Part shown: positions 11,725 to 22,146 of the stretch, piece after piece | How positions within the stretch are numbered: position 1 is the stretch's first letter | Layout of the letters: each line of letters opens with the position of its first letter | Origin: Liolophura sinensis | Taxonomy: Eukaryota > Mollusca > Polyplacophora > Chitonida > Chitonidae | Direction: 5' to 3' | NCBI RefSeq assembly: GCF_032854445.1 | Contig: NC_088305.1 | Span: 12,281,606-12,345,605 of the forward strand | Length of the DNA: 64,000 nucleotides | Made by a program: the position numbers and the translations under genes | Notes under the pieces: generated by a model | The model's database searches: none | What the model saw: the letters and a program-made list of their open reading frames with translations, nothing else | What the model was told of the DNA's origin: nothing

Positions 11725-11850
11725 CATTCGTATACCATTCGTAGTCCGTAAAGTTCGTTCCAAGTCGATAATCGCAAGACCAATTTCCAAAGCAACGTTT
11801 AACACTAGCTCCAAAAGACAGGTATGTAAGAAATTATACAAATAGGAAAT
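11725..11850 (-). repeat. Dispersed element F, reverse copy
   Basis: On the minus strand it reads GGAAATTGGTCTTGCGATTA, ..GACTTGGAACG.. and GGTATACGAATGTC, the same series as 3765-3900 and 30040-30170. It lies inside an open stretch of 159 codons (11527-12006, minus), which argues that this open frame is incidental. Confidence 0.55.
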
Positions 11851-12709
11851 ATAGCCGGTAACACACAAGAGAGCAGCGATATCCGGTTTCAGTCCAGAAT
11901 TGTAATCCAAATGAACCCAAAATGATAAAATGCATTTATCACATCCATACAATTTTAACCACTGATTCTTTCCACTGGTAGAACAATTCCAGGCAAGCTT
12001 GAGCATTTAGTTTCAAATATTTTGCTTTGTTAAATGAAGATTAACAAAGAAAATGAAGAGTTCGGACATCAGCTTTGAAAGGCTTTGTATAAGCGGGCCG
12101 CTGGAATCCTGGAACCTTCAAGGTTCGATCGTTCCAAAGTATGCATATCGGTGCAGTAGTTTACATGTAATATACGGTATGCTGTGTATCAGAGGGGCTT
12201 ATAAATAAGTCATACCTTCCTTATTAACACGTCGAAGAAAACGTCCATTTGTTGAAACTGGTGTACATCCACTCAAGTTAAATTGCGTTGACTGAGACGA
12301 GTATGGGTTAACAATCTATATATGGTGTAGAAGAACCCCGTATACCATTTGCAATATATACCCTGGCAAGTACATTATTTGTTCTCACGGTCGGGGTCAC
12401 AATGGTCCATAACCCCTCATGTGATACTGAATTAGGGATTTGTACATTTGCAATGTTATGCTTTACTAACACGGCCTGACTTCTAATATTTCCATCTCAA
12501 TGCTCAGCACGCACACTAGGATTTGCCTGGTGCAAGTGTCAGTGTTGGGATAAGTGAATACGTCAGCTAAGAATCGCCCATTTAAATACATGGTAAGACG
12601 CAAAGACAAGAGCACATAGCAGGACAACGCCTTGTGTCTTATTAAGATATAATATTCTATATATCATCCTACACAACAATTGCCATACAATACATAAGCA
12701 CCATACCAA
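11851..12709. other. No gene or clear repeat seen
   Basis: AT-rich DNA between the element F copy and the 38-bp array. The part up to 12006 belongs to the 159-codon open frame that I reject as a gene. Confidence 0.4.
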
Positions 12710-13150
12710 TCGGCTTAGATGTCCCCCAGAATGCCCGAAGTAAACAGTTGGCTTAGATGTCCCCCAGAATGTTCGAAGCAAACAGTCGGCTGAGATGTCC
12801 CCCACAATGTCCGAAGTAAACAGTCGGCTGAGATGTCCCCCAGAATGTCCGAAGTATACAGTCGGCTGAGATGTCCCCCAGAATGTCCGTACTAAACAGT
12901 CGGCTGAGATGTCCCCCCAGAGTGTCCGAAGTAAACAGTCGGCTAAGATGTCCCCCAGAATGTCCAAAGTAAACAGTCGGCTTAGATGTCCCGCAGAATG
13001 TCTGAAGTAAACAATCGGCTTAGATGTTCCCCAGAATGTCCGAAGTAAACAGTCGGCTGAGATGTCCCCCAGAATGTCCGATATAAACCGTCGGCTTAGA
13101 TGTTCTCCAGAATGTCCGAAGTAAACAGTCGGCTGAGAAGTCCCCCAGTA
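12710..13150. repeat. 38-bp minisatellite, about 11.5 units
   Basis: Consecutive units start with CGGCT(T/G)AGATGTCCCCCAG followed by AATGTCCGAAGTAAACAGT. Measured spacing between units is 38 bases. Units differ by a few substitutions and rare one-base indels. The last units lose the second half. Any open frame across it reflects the repeat, not a gene. Confidence 0.95.
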
Positions 13151-13174
13151 AACAGTGTAAACGTTGCACGTCTT

Positions 13175-13400
13175 AACGTTGCACTTAACATCACTGCATG
13201 AATTTTTACCTAATTCTGCTTAAGCCATGGTGGTAGTAGGGAGTACATATTGCTACTATTTATGCATTTACATGAACAGTTAGAATAAAAACTCGATTGG
13301 GGGAAACTGACAGGAGGCCGTACTTTACCGGTTACGTGTGATCATTTCCCAACCATCACACAGTTATCGCTGCTCTGGCTTTAACCTCTATACTGTACAT
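13175..13400 (+). repeat. Repeat D, near-complete copy
   Basis: Contains TTTTTACCTAATTCTGCTTA, GCCATGGTG, GAACAGTTAGAATAAA, GACAGGAGGCCGTAC, ACCGGTTACGTGTGATC and CTCTATACTGTA. The same ordered blocks occur at 39835-40055 and 57170-57390 and, reversed, at 47340-47470. Confidence 0.8.
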
Positions 13401-13545
13401 CTTTACCTATATTCAAAAGGTAACTGACAAAGCTGTTGTCTAAATGCCCCAGCACAAACAGCGAAATCTGTATTCCTACACGCAACATCCGGGTCCTGAT
13501 ACATGTAGTCGCAAGGAGATAGCGCTGTAAGCATCTATTCCAGCA

Positions 13546-13791
13546 GGGAGCTCCGTGGCCGAGGTGGTTAGCGTGCCAGCAAAAAGCCTTTTACCAATGC
13601 GGTCCTTTGTGAGTTCATGTCAGCTCATGCTGGCTTCCTCTGAGACCGTGCGGAGGGAGGTCTAGCAGTAACCAGCGGATAGTTTGAGGTTTCTACCAGG
13701 CTCTGCCTGGTTTCCTCCCACTGTAATGTTGGCTGCTGTCGTCTAGGTGACATGTTGCTGAGTACGACGTAAAACACCAATCAAATTAATA
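13546..13791 (+). repeat. SINE-A copy, nearly full length
   Basis: Begins at GGAGCTCCGTGGCCGAGGTG with an A-box-like GTGGTTAGCGTG, has GTGAGTTCATGTCAGC as a decayed B box, the CTCTGCCTGGTTTCCTCCCA centre, and ends GTAAAACACCAATCAAATTA. Orientation is head to tail on the plus strand. Confidence 0.9.
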
Positions 13792-15649
13792 ACTATTAAC
13801 ATTCTCTTGAAGGTGACAGGCTATCACTCCAAGATCGAGATCAAATATACAAGACAATCAGGAAAATTGCAGCTTTTTATTTTCTCTCTTGTATAACTAC
13901 GGACTTTATTTCTAATACGACCTATAGAATCGAAGTTCGTTATACAATAGAAAAGATGTGTAGCTTGGGATATTGACTAGCATCAATAACCACTGTTTTT
14001 TCTATCAACTTCGTGCGCACCACTTTTATTCATATGTTTCTCCTTCTTTAAGGAACAATCTCCCAACAACTCCCTCTTTAACATTGGTTGGACAGGGTTT
14101 TTGTCTCTTATCTTTCGACTTTTTACCCTGACAATACAGACGTTTGAAGTATTTTGTCAGGGCGGCATGTCCAAGGAAGGTTAGCAGAAGGAGAATCTTG
14201 TGGATGGGAAACAGATACACAAACCACATGGGGTGAAATGTTCAAGCAAATATCCAACAGTGAAATCTGGGTCATCATTCCAGAGATATTGCACACGAAA
14301 ACCAACGTCATGATCTTTCCGGTGATGGGCGTCAAGACTCTGTCCAACCAGTGTATTTTTGTGGCGAGGACTGATTAAAAAAAAAGGTCCACACGACCCC
14401 ACCAGACCCTTTCAAATACCGTGGCCCCAAGGAAATAAATCCACTAATGTCATTCCTGTGGAGATAACAGCAGCCCAAAAAAGTCTACCGTTGCAGGGTA
14501 CAAGCCTATAGATGCTTAATAAGAAAAACGCCAAGCAATCTGCCCACAGCGTATCCAGTCCAGAAAATTGTATTCATCAAGGAACCAGAAGTCCATGTCC
14601 AAGTATTCCAGAGAGACCGTCATAAGGAAGGACGTGATAATCCGTGAGACAAAACCGTAAGGCAATGAACTGATGCCCAACAAAAAATAACAAACCTTTT
14701 TCGATTTGGCGGGAAGCGGAACAAGAGGATCGGGGCGATCGATTTCATTGACTGTACTGTCCCCATTTTTGTCGAACCGGTCAAAATGCAAAGGTCTGTA
14801 AAGACACATTTTACTACAAATGCCAACGTCAGGGCAAATATAAATCCACTGGTTATAAAAAAAAGGTCATCTGGACTGGTGATTCTCCAGTCTCAGGCGT
14901 TTTTGACATCACTGATTGGTTAACTTGGATTAAAACGTTACCAAATGAGTTGAGGTGTCGCACCTCATCTATTCCACCAAACTGCATTATCGCCTCTTTC
15001 CCTGACATATTCCAAGTATTTCCATTCGAATGTGCCAGGGAAGAATTCACGTTGCCTGACATTCGATTCTTCAAAAATGGTTTGGTTCCAAAAAGAGCGA
15101 TTAAACTTCCTGCAGAGGAGCTGCATGTTCTGCAGAAAGGGATCGGGAGCCATGTAGCTGGTCTGAGTTGGTCGAGTGATTGGAGGGTTCAAGATCACAG
15201 CCTGGATAACAAGCGTAGTGTTCAAGTCACAGTTCAGGCCGAAATCCAATGTCAAATTCTCAAAAACCGATTCCATTCATAAACTGCGTTCTCAATACAT
15301 GAAGTGTTTTGTTAGATACCAACCTTAAATGCACTCTAATACGCAAAAGAGAGGGGCCATGAATTTTGTAATGTACGATAATTTTCACGCGTTAAACGCA
15401 GTAACGATGATATATCCTACTCGTGTGAATGTCCTTGAGATGAATGAAAGTGCTTAGGTAAAAAAAACGCTGTTAGTGGACGACGATGCACGATTAAAAC
15501 CCAGAACACATATAAATGCGCACATCTGAGGGTGAAAGCGACATGGTCGCATAAATATTAGGTATTTTGGCGTCATTACAGAATGACATGAGTATAGAGT
15601 ATTTTTCTCAAGAAGTAAAAGTTACAAGATTTTCGTCAATCACACCGCC

Positions 15650-16210
15650 GGTATTGTACGTTAAGTCAATGTTTAAAAATGACCAAAAAACTGAAAAGTC
15701 TGCCAGAATATTTAAATGAGGCGCCCTTCAGTGGAAATGGATCAGAGGCAAACTTCATATGTAAACAAACATGGCTGATTATATGCGTAAAAGAAGGATT
15801 TACGGCTCGTTCGTGACAGGGTCTGCCAAAAAAGAGGCGTAAAAAGAGCTCGACAGGTTGACAAGTAAGTTTAGAGTTGTAAATGACAAAAGAATAGGGT
15901 CTGACGAAGCACGAAGTCACTCTTTCTGTCACACACGTTCCTCGCTCTAGATGTTTGTTTTGACCGAAACTCTGCGCATATGCTTCGGGCCCTTCCGGTT
16001 GAATATTAATGAGGCAAAATGGCCTGCCCTCTTTGTGATGAATTCCAATAACGGCAGAACTTCTCCTGGCTCGTACAAGCTACATACAAGCTAAAATACA
16101 ATATTTTGTACTTCAACGTGAGTGATTTAGTCTATGAACGAACTTTAAAACTTCTTTAAGAAGTCGCAATCAGAATTTGTTTGAAAATCCAAATTTTGGG
16201 CGATCATGTC
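15650..16210 (+). other. Insert in the right pseudogene's intron: possible decayed mobile element
   Basis: This intron is about twice as long as its counterpart in the intact gene. Within it an ATG at 15771 opens MADYMRKRRIYGSFVTGSAK, broken by TAA at 15840-15842, and the frame continues as KELDRLTSKFRVVNDKR to a TAG near 15948. The stretch is basic and lacks a family I recognise. The right end contains CGATCATGTCACTTTAATG, an ending I associate with short dispersed elements but cannot confirm here. Confidence 0.3.
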
Positions 16211-16494
16211 ACTTTAATGCATTACACAGCTGAATCACTAGGCCAGCGAGAATTGACAACCCGTTATATAAGACAAAGCTCGACCCAAATGTCAAAACTT
16301 TGTCTTGGAAATTGACTGCTTTTTGTTCCAGGCGATCATATGAATGGCAGTATGTTTGTGGGTTAATTTTATTTCCTTGATGAAATGTACTTTGTTTGGA
16401 AACATTTTGACGCTATAATTTTTATATTTCTAAACGAGGATTATAAATGTTGACATTTAATCAATATTGTGAGCTTATTTGTAGTCAAATGTGC

Positions 16495-16645
16495 GAAAGC
16501 ATGTCAGTAATTTGCCAAAGGGCAGTGGTTTACGCCGCGCACTCCGGTGTTCTTCACCCATAAATCTGCCCGCCAACGTACAAGAGAAAAATTTAGTATA
16601 GCGTTCAAAAACGATCAAATAAATACATAAATATGAATTATACGT
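16495..16645 (+). repeat. SINE-A-related repeat (variant family)
   Basis: GTCAGTAATTTGCCAAAGGG, GTGGTTTACGCCGCGCACTCC, TTCTTCACCCATAAA and a tail with AACGATCAAATAAATA. Related copies: 26262-26385, 33120-33205 and, reversed, 59940-60050 and 60230-60320. Confidence 0.6.
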
Positions 16646-17435
16646 CTAAAAAGATAAGGCACAAGGTACCTGATGTTGCAGGCCCGATGAATAAACTCCT
16701 TGTCCCAAAATATTTGAAATGAAACAAAACAAACCTGAAGTCGTATCGTCAGTAAGCAAGAAATATCAGTAAAAACTATAGCTGAAATATCCTTTAATTA
16801 TGTTTCAGTGAATTAAGTGAAATTTGATGACTTTATGAACCATTTTTGGTGCCAGTGACTTCAGAAAAAAATTTCCAGCCCAATCCTGCTATGTAATTGT
16901 GGAATAGCTGATTTAAGTATATGCATACACGAAACCTGAGTATAAATTCACAAGAATATCTTTTAGTGGTGACAATAAAACTAGGAAACCATCAAGAGAA
17001 TCCATCATGTTTTGAAAAACAAAATGTTCCTCAGAAATCAAACATTTATTTTGCATTTAATTGATTTAAGGTTATTTCAGATGGCCTTTTCACGTTGTTT
17101 AAGTACGATATAAAACAGAGAGCAAATCAAGAGTAGTAATCAATTGGCAAATGATCACTCGTGACCGATGAAAAGCGTCCTCAGTTGGCGATTTATTCCA
17201 ACTGTTCATATAAATGACTTTTTCCAATGACATTTGTAAGTTGAGTCGGATAATAAAACGAATATATGGATAGCAACTTCTATTGATTCAAAGAGCAACG
17301 TTTTCGGTATAGCTACTAATGCCGTTATCAAGCATAATGTATGCTTGGTAACAGCATTAATACCTATACGAAAAACGTCGCTCACCGGATACATAGAAGT
17401 TGTTATCCGTGTACTCCTTTTGTTGTGTTCAGTTT

Positions 17436-17516
17436 TTATTTATTTATTTATTTGATTAGTGTTTTACGCTGTACTCAAATTTATTTCACTTATACGACGG
17501 CGGCCAGCATTATGGT
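17436..17516 (-). repeat. SINE-A tail fragment
   Basis: TTTATTTATTTATTTGATTAG, GTTTTACGCTGTACTCAAAT and ACGACGGCGGCCAGCATTATG are the reversed 3' third of SINE-A; the rest is missing. Confidence 0.85.
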
Positions 17517-18054
17517 GCTGTTTTGCCTGGTAATCATAATATGTTTTTTCAGAATGTAACGTATCTTTATAGGCATGTTTTATGACATTGAATTTAGAGA
17601 ATAAGACAGATTTGACATTCGTAGTGTAAATTTTGTTCTCAACTCTGGACGGCCATGGAAGTGTATTGACCAAAATACACTGACCGAGTATAAGAACGGT
17701 TAAACATAGAAACGTGTTCATTCATTCAGAAATATGATGACTGAAATGCTTCTGGTGTTGTAAAACGTATCTTACTCACAAATAAAAAGTAGGCGGTTGT
17801 AACAAGAGCGGTTTGGACAACTCTTTTCGCCGCACCAGGTTCCCCATCAGAGATCTTCAGGTTGATTTCTTCAATGTTGCGGTGGTGTTTTTTTGTGAGG
17901 TTTTCCTGAAAAGGCCTCAGGTTGACTGATGATGCGGTTGTTTGTTCGAAACTCCTTAGAATCTTAAACTAAAAATGCGGATGGCAAATAGAGCATTAAC
18001 TACGGCAAAGACAGTGATATTGACTAGACGGTTAAGTAAGTAGTAACTGGGTAA
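17517..18054. other. No gene seen
   Basis: AT-rich sequence between the SINE-A fragment and the 46-bp array; no coding signal recognised. Confidence 0.4.
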
Positions 18055-18123
18055 ACTTTAATCTTAGATCTTAAGACCCGAGTCGAGTCATACAAAAGAC
18101 TTAAAAAATGGTACTTGTTCAGT
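18055..18123 (+). repeat. S2 SINE fragment at the edge of the minisatellite
   Basis: CGAGTCGAGTCATAC and AATGGTACTTGTTCAG resemble the region after the B box of S2 elements (for example GGGTCGAGTCATACC at 5020 and AATGGTACTTGCTGC at 38700). The 46-bp array begins directly after it. Confidence 0.5.
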
Positions 18124-19630
18124 CACTATGCTGGACACATTGTAGTGGGAATGGTAAACACACTTAGAGTCACTATGCTGGACATACTACAATCGTACTG
18201 TAAACATTAGAGCCTACATACGGTACACACTCGATACACTCGGTAAAGACCGTAATACACACTCTTGTGGTGCGGTAGACACATTAGAGTGGTACGTTAA
18301 ACACACTAGATCTATATGCTGGACACACTACAGTGGAAGGGTGGACGCTACAGTCAACATCCTAGACGCACTGTTGTGGGTATGATAGACATACTAGAGT
18401 CAACATGCTGGACCAACTGTTGTGGGTATGATAGACATACTAGAGTCAATATGCTGGACGCACTGTTGTGGGTATGATAGACATACTAGAGTCAACATGC
18501 TGGACCCACTGTTGTGGGTATGATAGACATACTAGAGTCAATATGCTGGACGCACTGTTGTGGGTATGATAGACATACTAGAGTCAATATGCTGGACGCA
18601 TTGTTGTGGGTATGATAGACATACTAGAGTCAATATACTGGACGCACTGTTGTGGGTATGATAGACATACTAGAGTCAATATGCTGGACGCACTGTTGTT
18701 GGTATGATACACACACTAGAGTCAATATGCTGGACGCACTGTTGTGGATATGATAGACATACTAGTGTCAATATGCTGGACGCGCTGTTGTGGGTATGAT
18801 AGACATACTGGTGTCAATATGCTGGACACACTGTTGTTGGTATGATAGGCATACTAGAGTCTATATGCTGGACGCACTGTTATGGGCATGATAGACATAC
18901 TGGTGTCAACATGCTGGACCCGCTGTGGTGGGTATGATAGACATACTAGAGTCAATATGCTGGACTCACTGTTATGGGTATGATAGACATACTGGTGTCA
19001 ATATGCTGGACGCACTGTGGTGGGTATGATAGACATACTAGAGTCTATATGCTGGACCCACTGTTGTGGGTATAATAGACATACTAGAGTCAATATGCTG
19101 GACCCACTGTTGTGGGTATGATAGACATACTAGAGCCAATATGCTGGACCCACTGTTGTGGGTATGATAGACATACTAGAGTCTATATGCTGGACGCACT
19201 ATTGTGGGTATGACAGACATACTGGTGTCAACATGCTGGGTCCACTGTTGTGGGTATGATAGACATACTAGTGTCAGCATGCTGGGCCCAATGTTGTGGG
19301 TATTATAGACATACTAGAGTCAATATGCTGGACGTACTGTTGTGGGCATGATACACATACTAGAGTCAATATGCTGGACCCACTGTGGTGGGTATGATAG
19401 ACATACTAGTGTCAACATGCTGGGCCCACTGTTGTGGGTATGATAGACATACTAGTGTCAACATGCTGGGCCCACTGTTATGGGTATGATAGACAGCGTA
19501 TTACTAGTGTCAACATGCTGGGCCAACTGTTGTGGGCATGATAGACAACGTATTACTAGAGTCAATATGCTGGGCCCACTGTTGTGGGTGTGATAGACAG
19601 CGTATTACTAGAGTCAATATGCTGGAAATC
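18120..19630. repeat. 46-bp minisatellite, roughly 27-30 units
   Basis: The core unit runs AGAGTCAATATGCTGGACGC then ACTGTTGTGGGTATGATAGA then CATACT. The measured spacing between successive TAGAGT starts is exactly 46 bases over the centre. The first 230 bases are degenerate half-units. From about 19490 the units gain extra bases including CAGCGTATTA between GATAGA and ACTAG. Two site classes alternate irregularly: GAGTCAATATGCTGGAC and GTGTCAACATGCTGG(A/G)CC. The short open frames in it are by-products. Confidence 0.95.
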
Positions 19631-20284
19631 AAATATCCAGTCACAGATGCCGTTCGAATTGTGGGGGATAGGGTGGTCCCGTGTTCACAATATATCCCAA
19701 AAATGAATATGTTTCCGCTTTTTTAGGCATACAGTTCTTCATTTTCCTTAAAACCCACACTCCTCGTTTTATAATACCTTTTCATGTACCCTTTAAGCTG
19801 TAGGTATGTGTCCAACTCCTTAGTTTTTATTGATAACACGTTGTGCTCAGAAGATTTACACAAAGCTTACAGTGCAATTGTACTTATGCATTTCTTCTAT
19901 CAACCACGAATTCTCAATTTCCAATATTCTTTTTACAGTTTGTATTAAAATAAACTGTACTGACCGTATCTTTTAAATACAAAGCTTACTACCTTATGCC
20001 TCTGTCACACCTGATAAACGGAAGAAACAAATACTGCTTAGTTTTCGTGTACAAATTTAAGTGTTTTGTTACCGTGTTATTTATCAGCAGTATTCAGAAT
20101 AGAAGATAAAATATAAAAAAAGGGTTACATTACAGAGAGTAAAAACAAATGCAATGTCGACAGTGTGATTGTTCTCAAATGGTCACACGTAATCCGTCAA
20201 AATCCTATACCTTGTCAATTTACCTCACTTAAATGGCGATTCAAGATAACATCCTAAAATAATGTATATGTATGTATGCTTTGG
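19631..20284. other. No gene seen
   Basis: AT-rich flank after the 46-bp array; no motif or frame worth naming. Confidence 0.4.
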
Positions 20285-20345
20285 GATTTAAGTCGTTCTT
20301 AACAAGTTTGCAGTCGTATCAAGACGAGGCGTCATAAGGTGTCAA
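20285..20345 (-). repeat. S2 end fragment
   Basis: TTAAGTCGTTCTTAACAAG, TTGCAGTCGTATCAAGACGAGG and a GTCAACATATAC stretch match the outer end of the S2 copies near 24480 and 3385. Confidence 0.55.
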
Positions 20346-20358
20346 CATATACTGTGTT

Positions 20359-20508
20359 GGGGAGTCCGTGGCCAAGGTCGTTAGCGTGGTAGCGCGGCGC
20401 AATGACCCATGAACCTCTCACCAATCCGTACTCAGCTCATCCAGCCTTCCTCTCAAATCGTAGGTTGGGAGGTCCGCCAGCAACATGTGAATGGCTCTGG
20501 ATTTGGTG
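20359..20508 (+). repeat. SINE-A, 3' truncated
   Basis: TCCGTGGCCAAGGTCGTTAG, CGCGGCGCAATGACCCATGA, CCTCTCACCAATCCG and AGGTCCGCCAGCAACATG follow the element from its head to the middle, where it stops. Confidence 0.85.
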
Positions 20509-20514
20509 CCTTTT

Positions 20515-20895
20515 TTATGTAAAATTGAATAAAATAATAATTATTAGGCATTACAAATGGCGCTGTGTGGCTCCTCTAAGCCCACATGTTTAAAGATAGC
20601 CGAGGTGTTTTTTGCAGAATGTTTTTTTGTACAACATTACGCTAGACCTGAAAGCTTTTGACTAAAATTGACATATTTATCTTACGATGCCGAATCAGGA
20701 TTACCATTTGTGAGAGAGAGAATTTCAGGAGGGAATAACTCTAGGCCGCTTGTTGACACGGCTATAGATGGGGAACAGCCTTTGGACCTGTATGGTTCAT
20801 CTAAGCCCACCCGTTTAAACGGATTTATGTAAAATTGAATAAAATAATAATTATTAAGACAGATGGCGCTGTATGGCTAATCTAAGCTCACTTGC
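20515..20895 (+). repeat. Local direct repeat (two to three partial copies)
   Basis: GTAAAATTGAATAAAATAATA at 20518 recurs at 20828, each followed by ATGGCGCTGT(G/A)TGGCT and CTAAGC(C/T)CAC. A third CATCTAAGCCCACCCGTTTA occurs near 20797. Spacing of the two main copies is about 310 bases. Confidence 0.75.
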
Positions 20896-21395
20896 CATCA
20901 TGCTCGGTAGGTCATCGCCCGCCGCTATTCGCTTCTGTACGTACATGAAAAGGTATGACTGCCGATACCAATAGATAATTTTGCGACATGACAAGCTATT
21001 CTATAAGACAATCCAGAAGCTAGACCACGTGATTTCCCTGGTTGCAATCGGAACTCTCCTCCCATTTCAGAAAAATTCTATTTCCCCGCCTTATGAAATC
21101 GGGTAGCTTCAGTTCAACACAGAAAACACATTTCTGCTAAGTTTCCGAAACTAGACACACCACGCATTTTAACCTCATTCTCGCATTGTTGTGACAGTCG
21201 ATTGTCGTGCAAAGGAACGTGAACTCTAACTTACAGCTTACCGATTTCAGCACTGACCAATTACATTTTGCATTTATTTCCACTGACGGGCCCCTAGGGA
21301 TAGTCACAATTGTGAAGTCTCACGCTGAATATTGGCTAACAGGCGGAGATCCATTAATTTACATACAGCCACTCTCGAGCTGTAGTATCTTCATC
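20896..21395. other. No gene seen
   Basis: Sequence between the local repeat and the MULE fragment; it may contain the degraded 3' end of that transposon, but no terminal repeat was found. Confidence 0.35.
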
Positions 21396-21701
21396 TCATT
21401 TGAAGCCTGTTTTTGTTTTCAGAGTCAGTATAGTCTCAAAGACGTTTGGATAGACCTTCATCATTACACCGTTCAGTTTTCTGTGCCATCCCTCCAGATG
21501 ATTTGTTGTCCGGGGCCCATCGTTTCTGTGCTCATTCCAGACAGTGGGTAGAAAGTGGCCTTCAAACCAAGTTTGAGTGACAGAATAGGCCAGGTTTGAT
21601 ACTGCTTTAGTGACGGGTGCTTCTGCCATAGTCTCAAGTACTCTGTGGAGATCTATCAACACAGACAGATAGCAGCAGATGGCCATTTTTGTGGGACTCA
21701 T
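21396..21701 (-). mobile_element. MULE-like transposase C-terminal fragment
   Basis: A 101-codon minus-strand frame includes WFEGHFLPTVWNEHRNDG followed by PRTTNHLEGWHRKLN and HPN-like VYPNVFETILTLK. The block W..(h)-RTNN-(h)EGWH is the hallmark of the C-terminal part of Mutator-like (MULE) transposases that are widespread as fragments in invertebrate genomes. The catalytic DDE core upstream is not present, so this is a remnant, ending in TTTTGTTTT-type sequence without a clear stop context. The alternative, a domesticated zinc-finger gene with the same tail, is less likely given the isolation of this exon-sized piece. Confidence 0.75.
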
Positions 21702-22146
21702 ATCCTAGGTGTTATATGTGTTATCAGTTAGTTTGAAATACATGTATTTGTACTTCCAAATATTTGTTAAAAATGTGATATGTATATGATGGAATAAGAC
21801 AGATATTTGTAATCTTTCAGACCCTTGCTTTTACTCATGGTTTAAAGGGATTAAAGTGAGCAAACCTGTATATTAGAAAAAATGTGCACGCTAAACAGGC
21901 TATTTGATGTATTACTTCACAAGTTGACAGGTTAAATTTGCGGGTTACACTTGCTGGTCTCCGTTAGGTCGGCGAATGCTTAACTGTTCAGGTTACGTGG
22001 AGCTCACCCGATCATAGCATTATCCTGGGAACGGTTTTGTCCGTTCACAGCCCCGTAAATAAATTTAACAAATTAGCATACAATGGTATTTCATCTCTCG
22101 CAAAACAGAAGTTGAGTTTTCCACATCACAAGAACTTATTTCGTTA
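21702..22146. other. No gene seen
   Basis: Unassigned DNA between the MULE fragment and the duplicated segment. Confidence 0.35.

Larger units (their letters stand above)
14026..16713 (-). pseudogene. Sodium-dependent glucose transporter 1-like pseudogene, right copy
   Basis: Exon 3 is at about 14026-15201 (acceptor TTATCCAG at its 5' end). Exon 2 survives only as its last 44 bases, 16670-16713, reading FGTRSLFIGPATSG up to the same GTACC donor used by the intact gene. Exon 3 pieces appear in changing frames: DPFLQNMQLLC (near 15130), a shift near 15115, then the outer loop with SLAHSNGNTWNMSG, a stop after TFFL near 14855, PDPLVPLPAKSKKVCYFLL, SLEYLDMDF with a shift, LTPITGKIMTLVFV, another shift, then MWFVYLFPIHKILLLLTFLG and a short tail ending at TGA. 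At least four frame changes and several stops are visible, so this is a decayed copy. Its 3' flank matches the left pseudogene, its closest relative here. Confidence 0.85.

Noticed and set aside
11527-12006. 159-codon minus-strand open frame
   Set aside because: Its middle coincides with a copy of dispersed element F, which is read in other frames elsewhere; no domain recognised.
12563-12967. 134-codon minus-strand open frame with repeated peptide
   Set aside because: Translation of the 38-bp minisatellite; the repeat length is not a multiple of three and the peptide cycles through frames.
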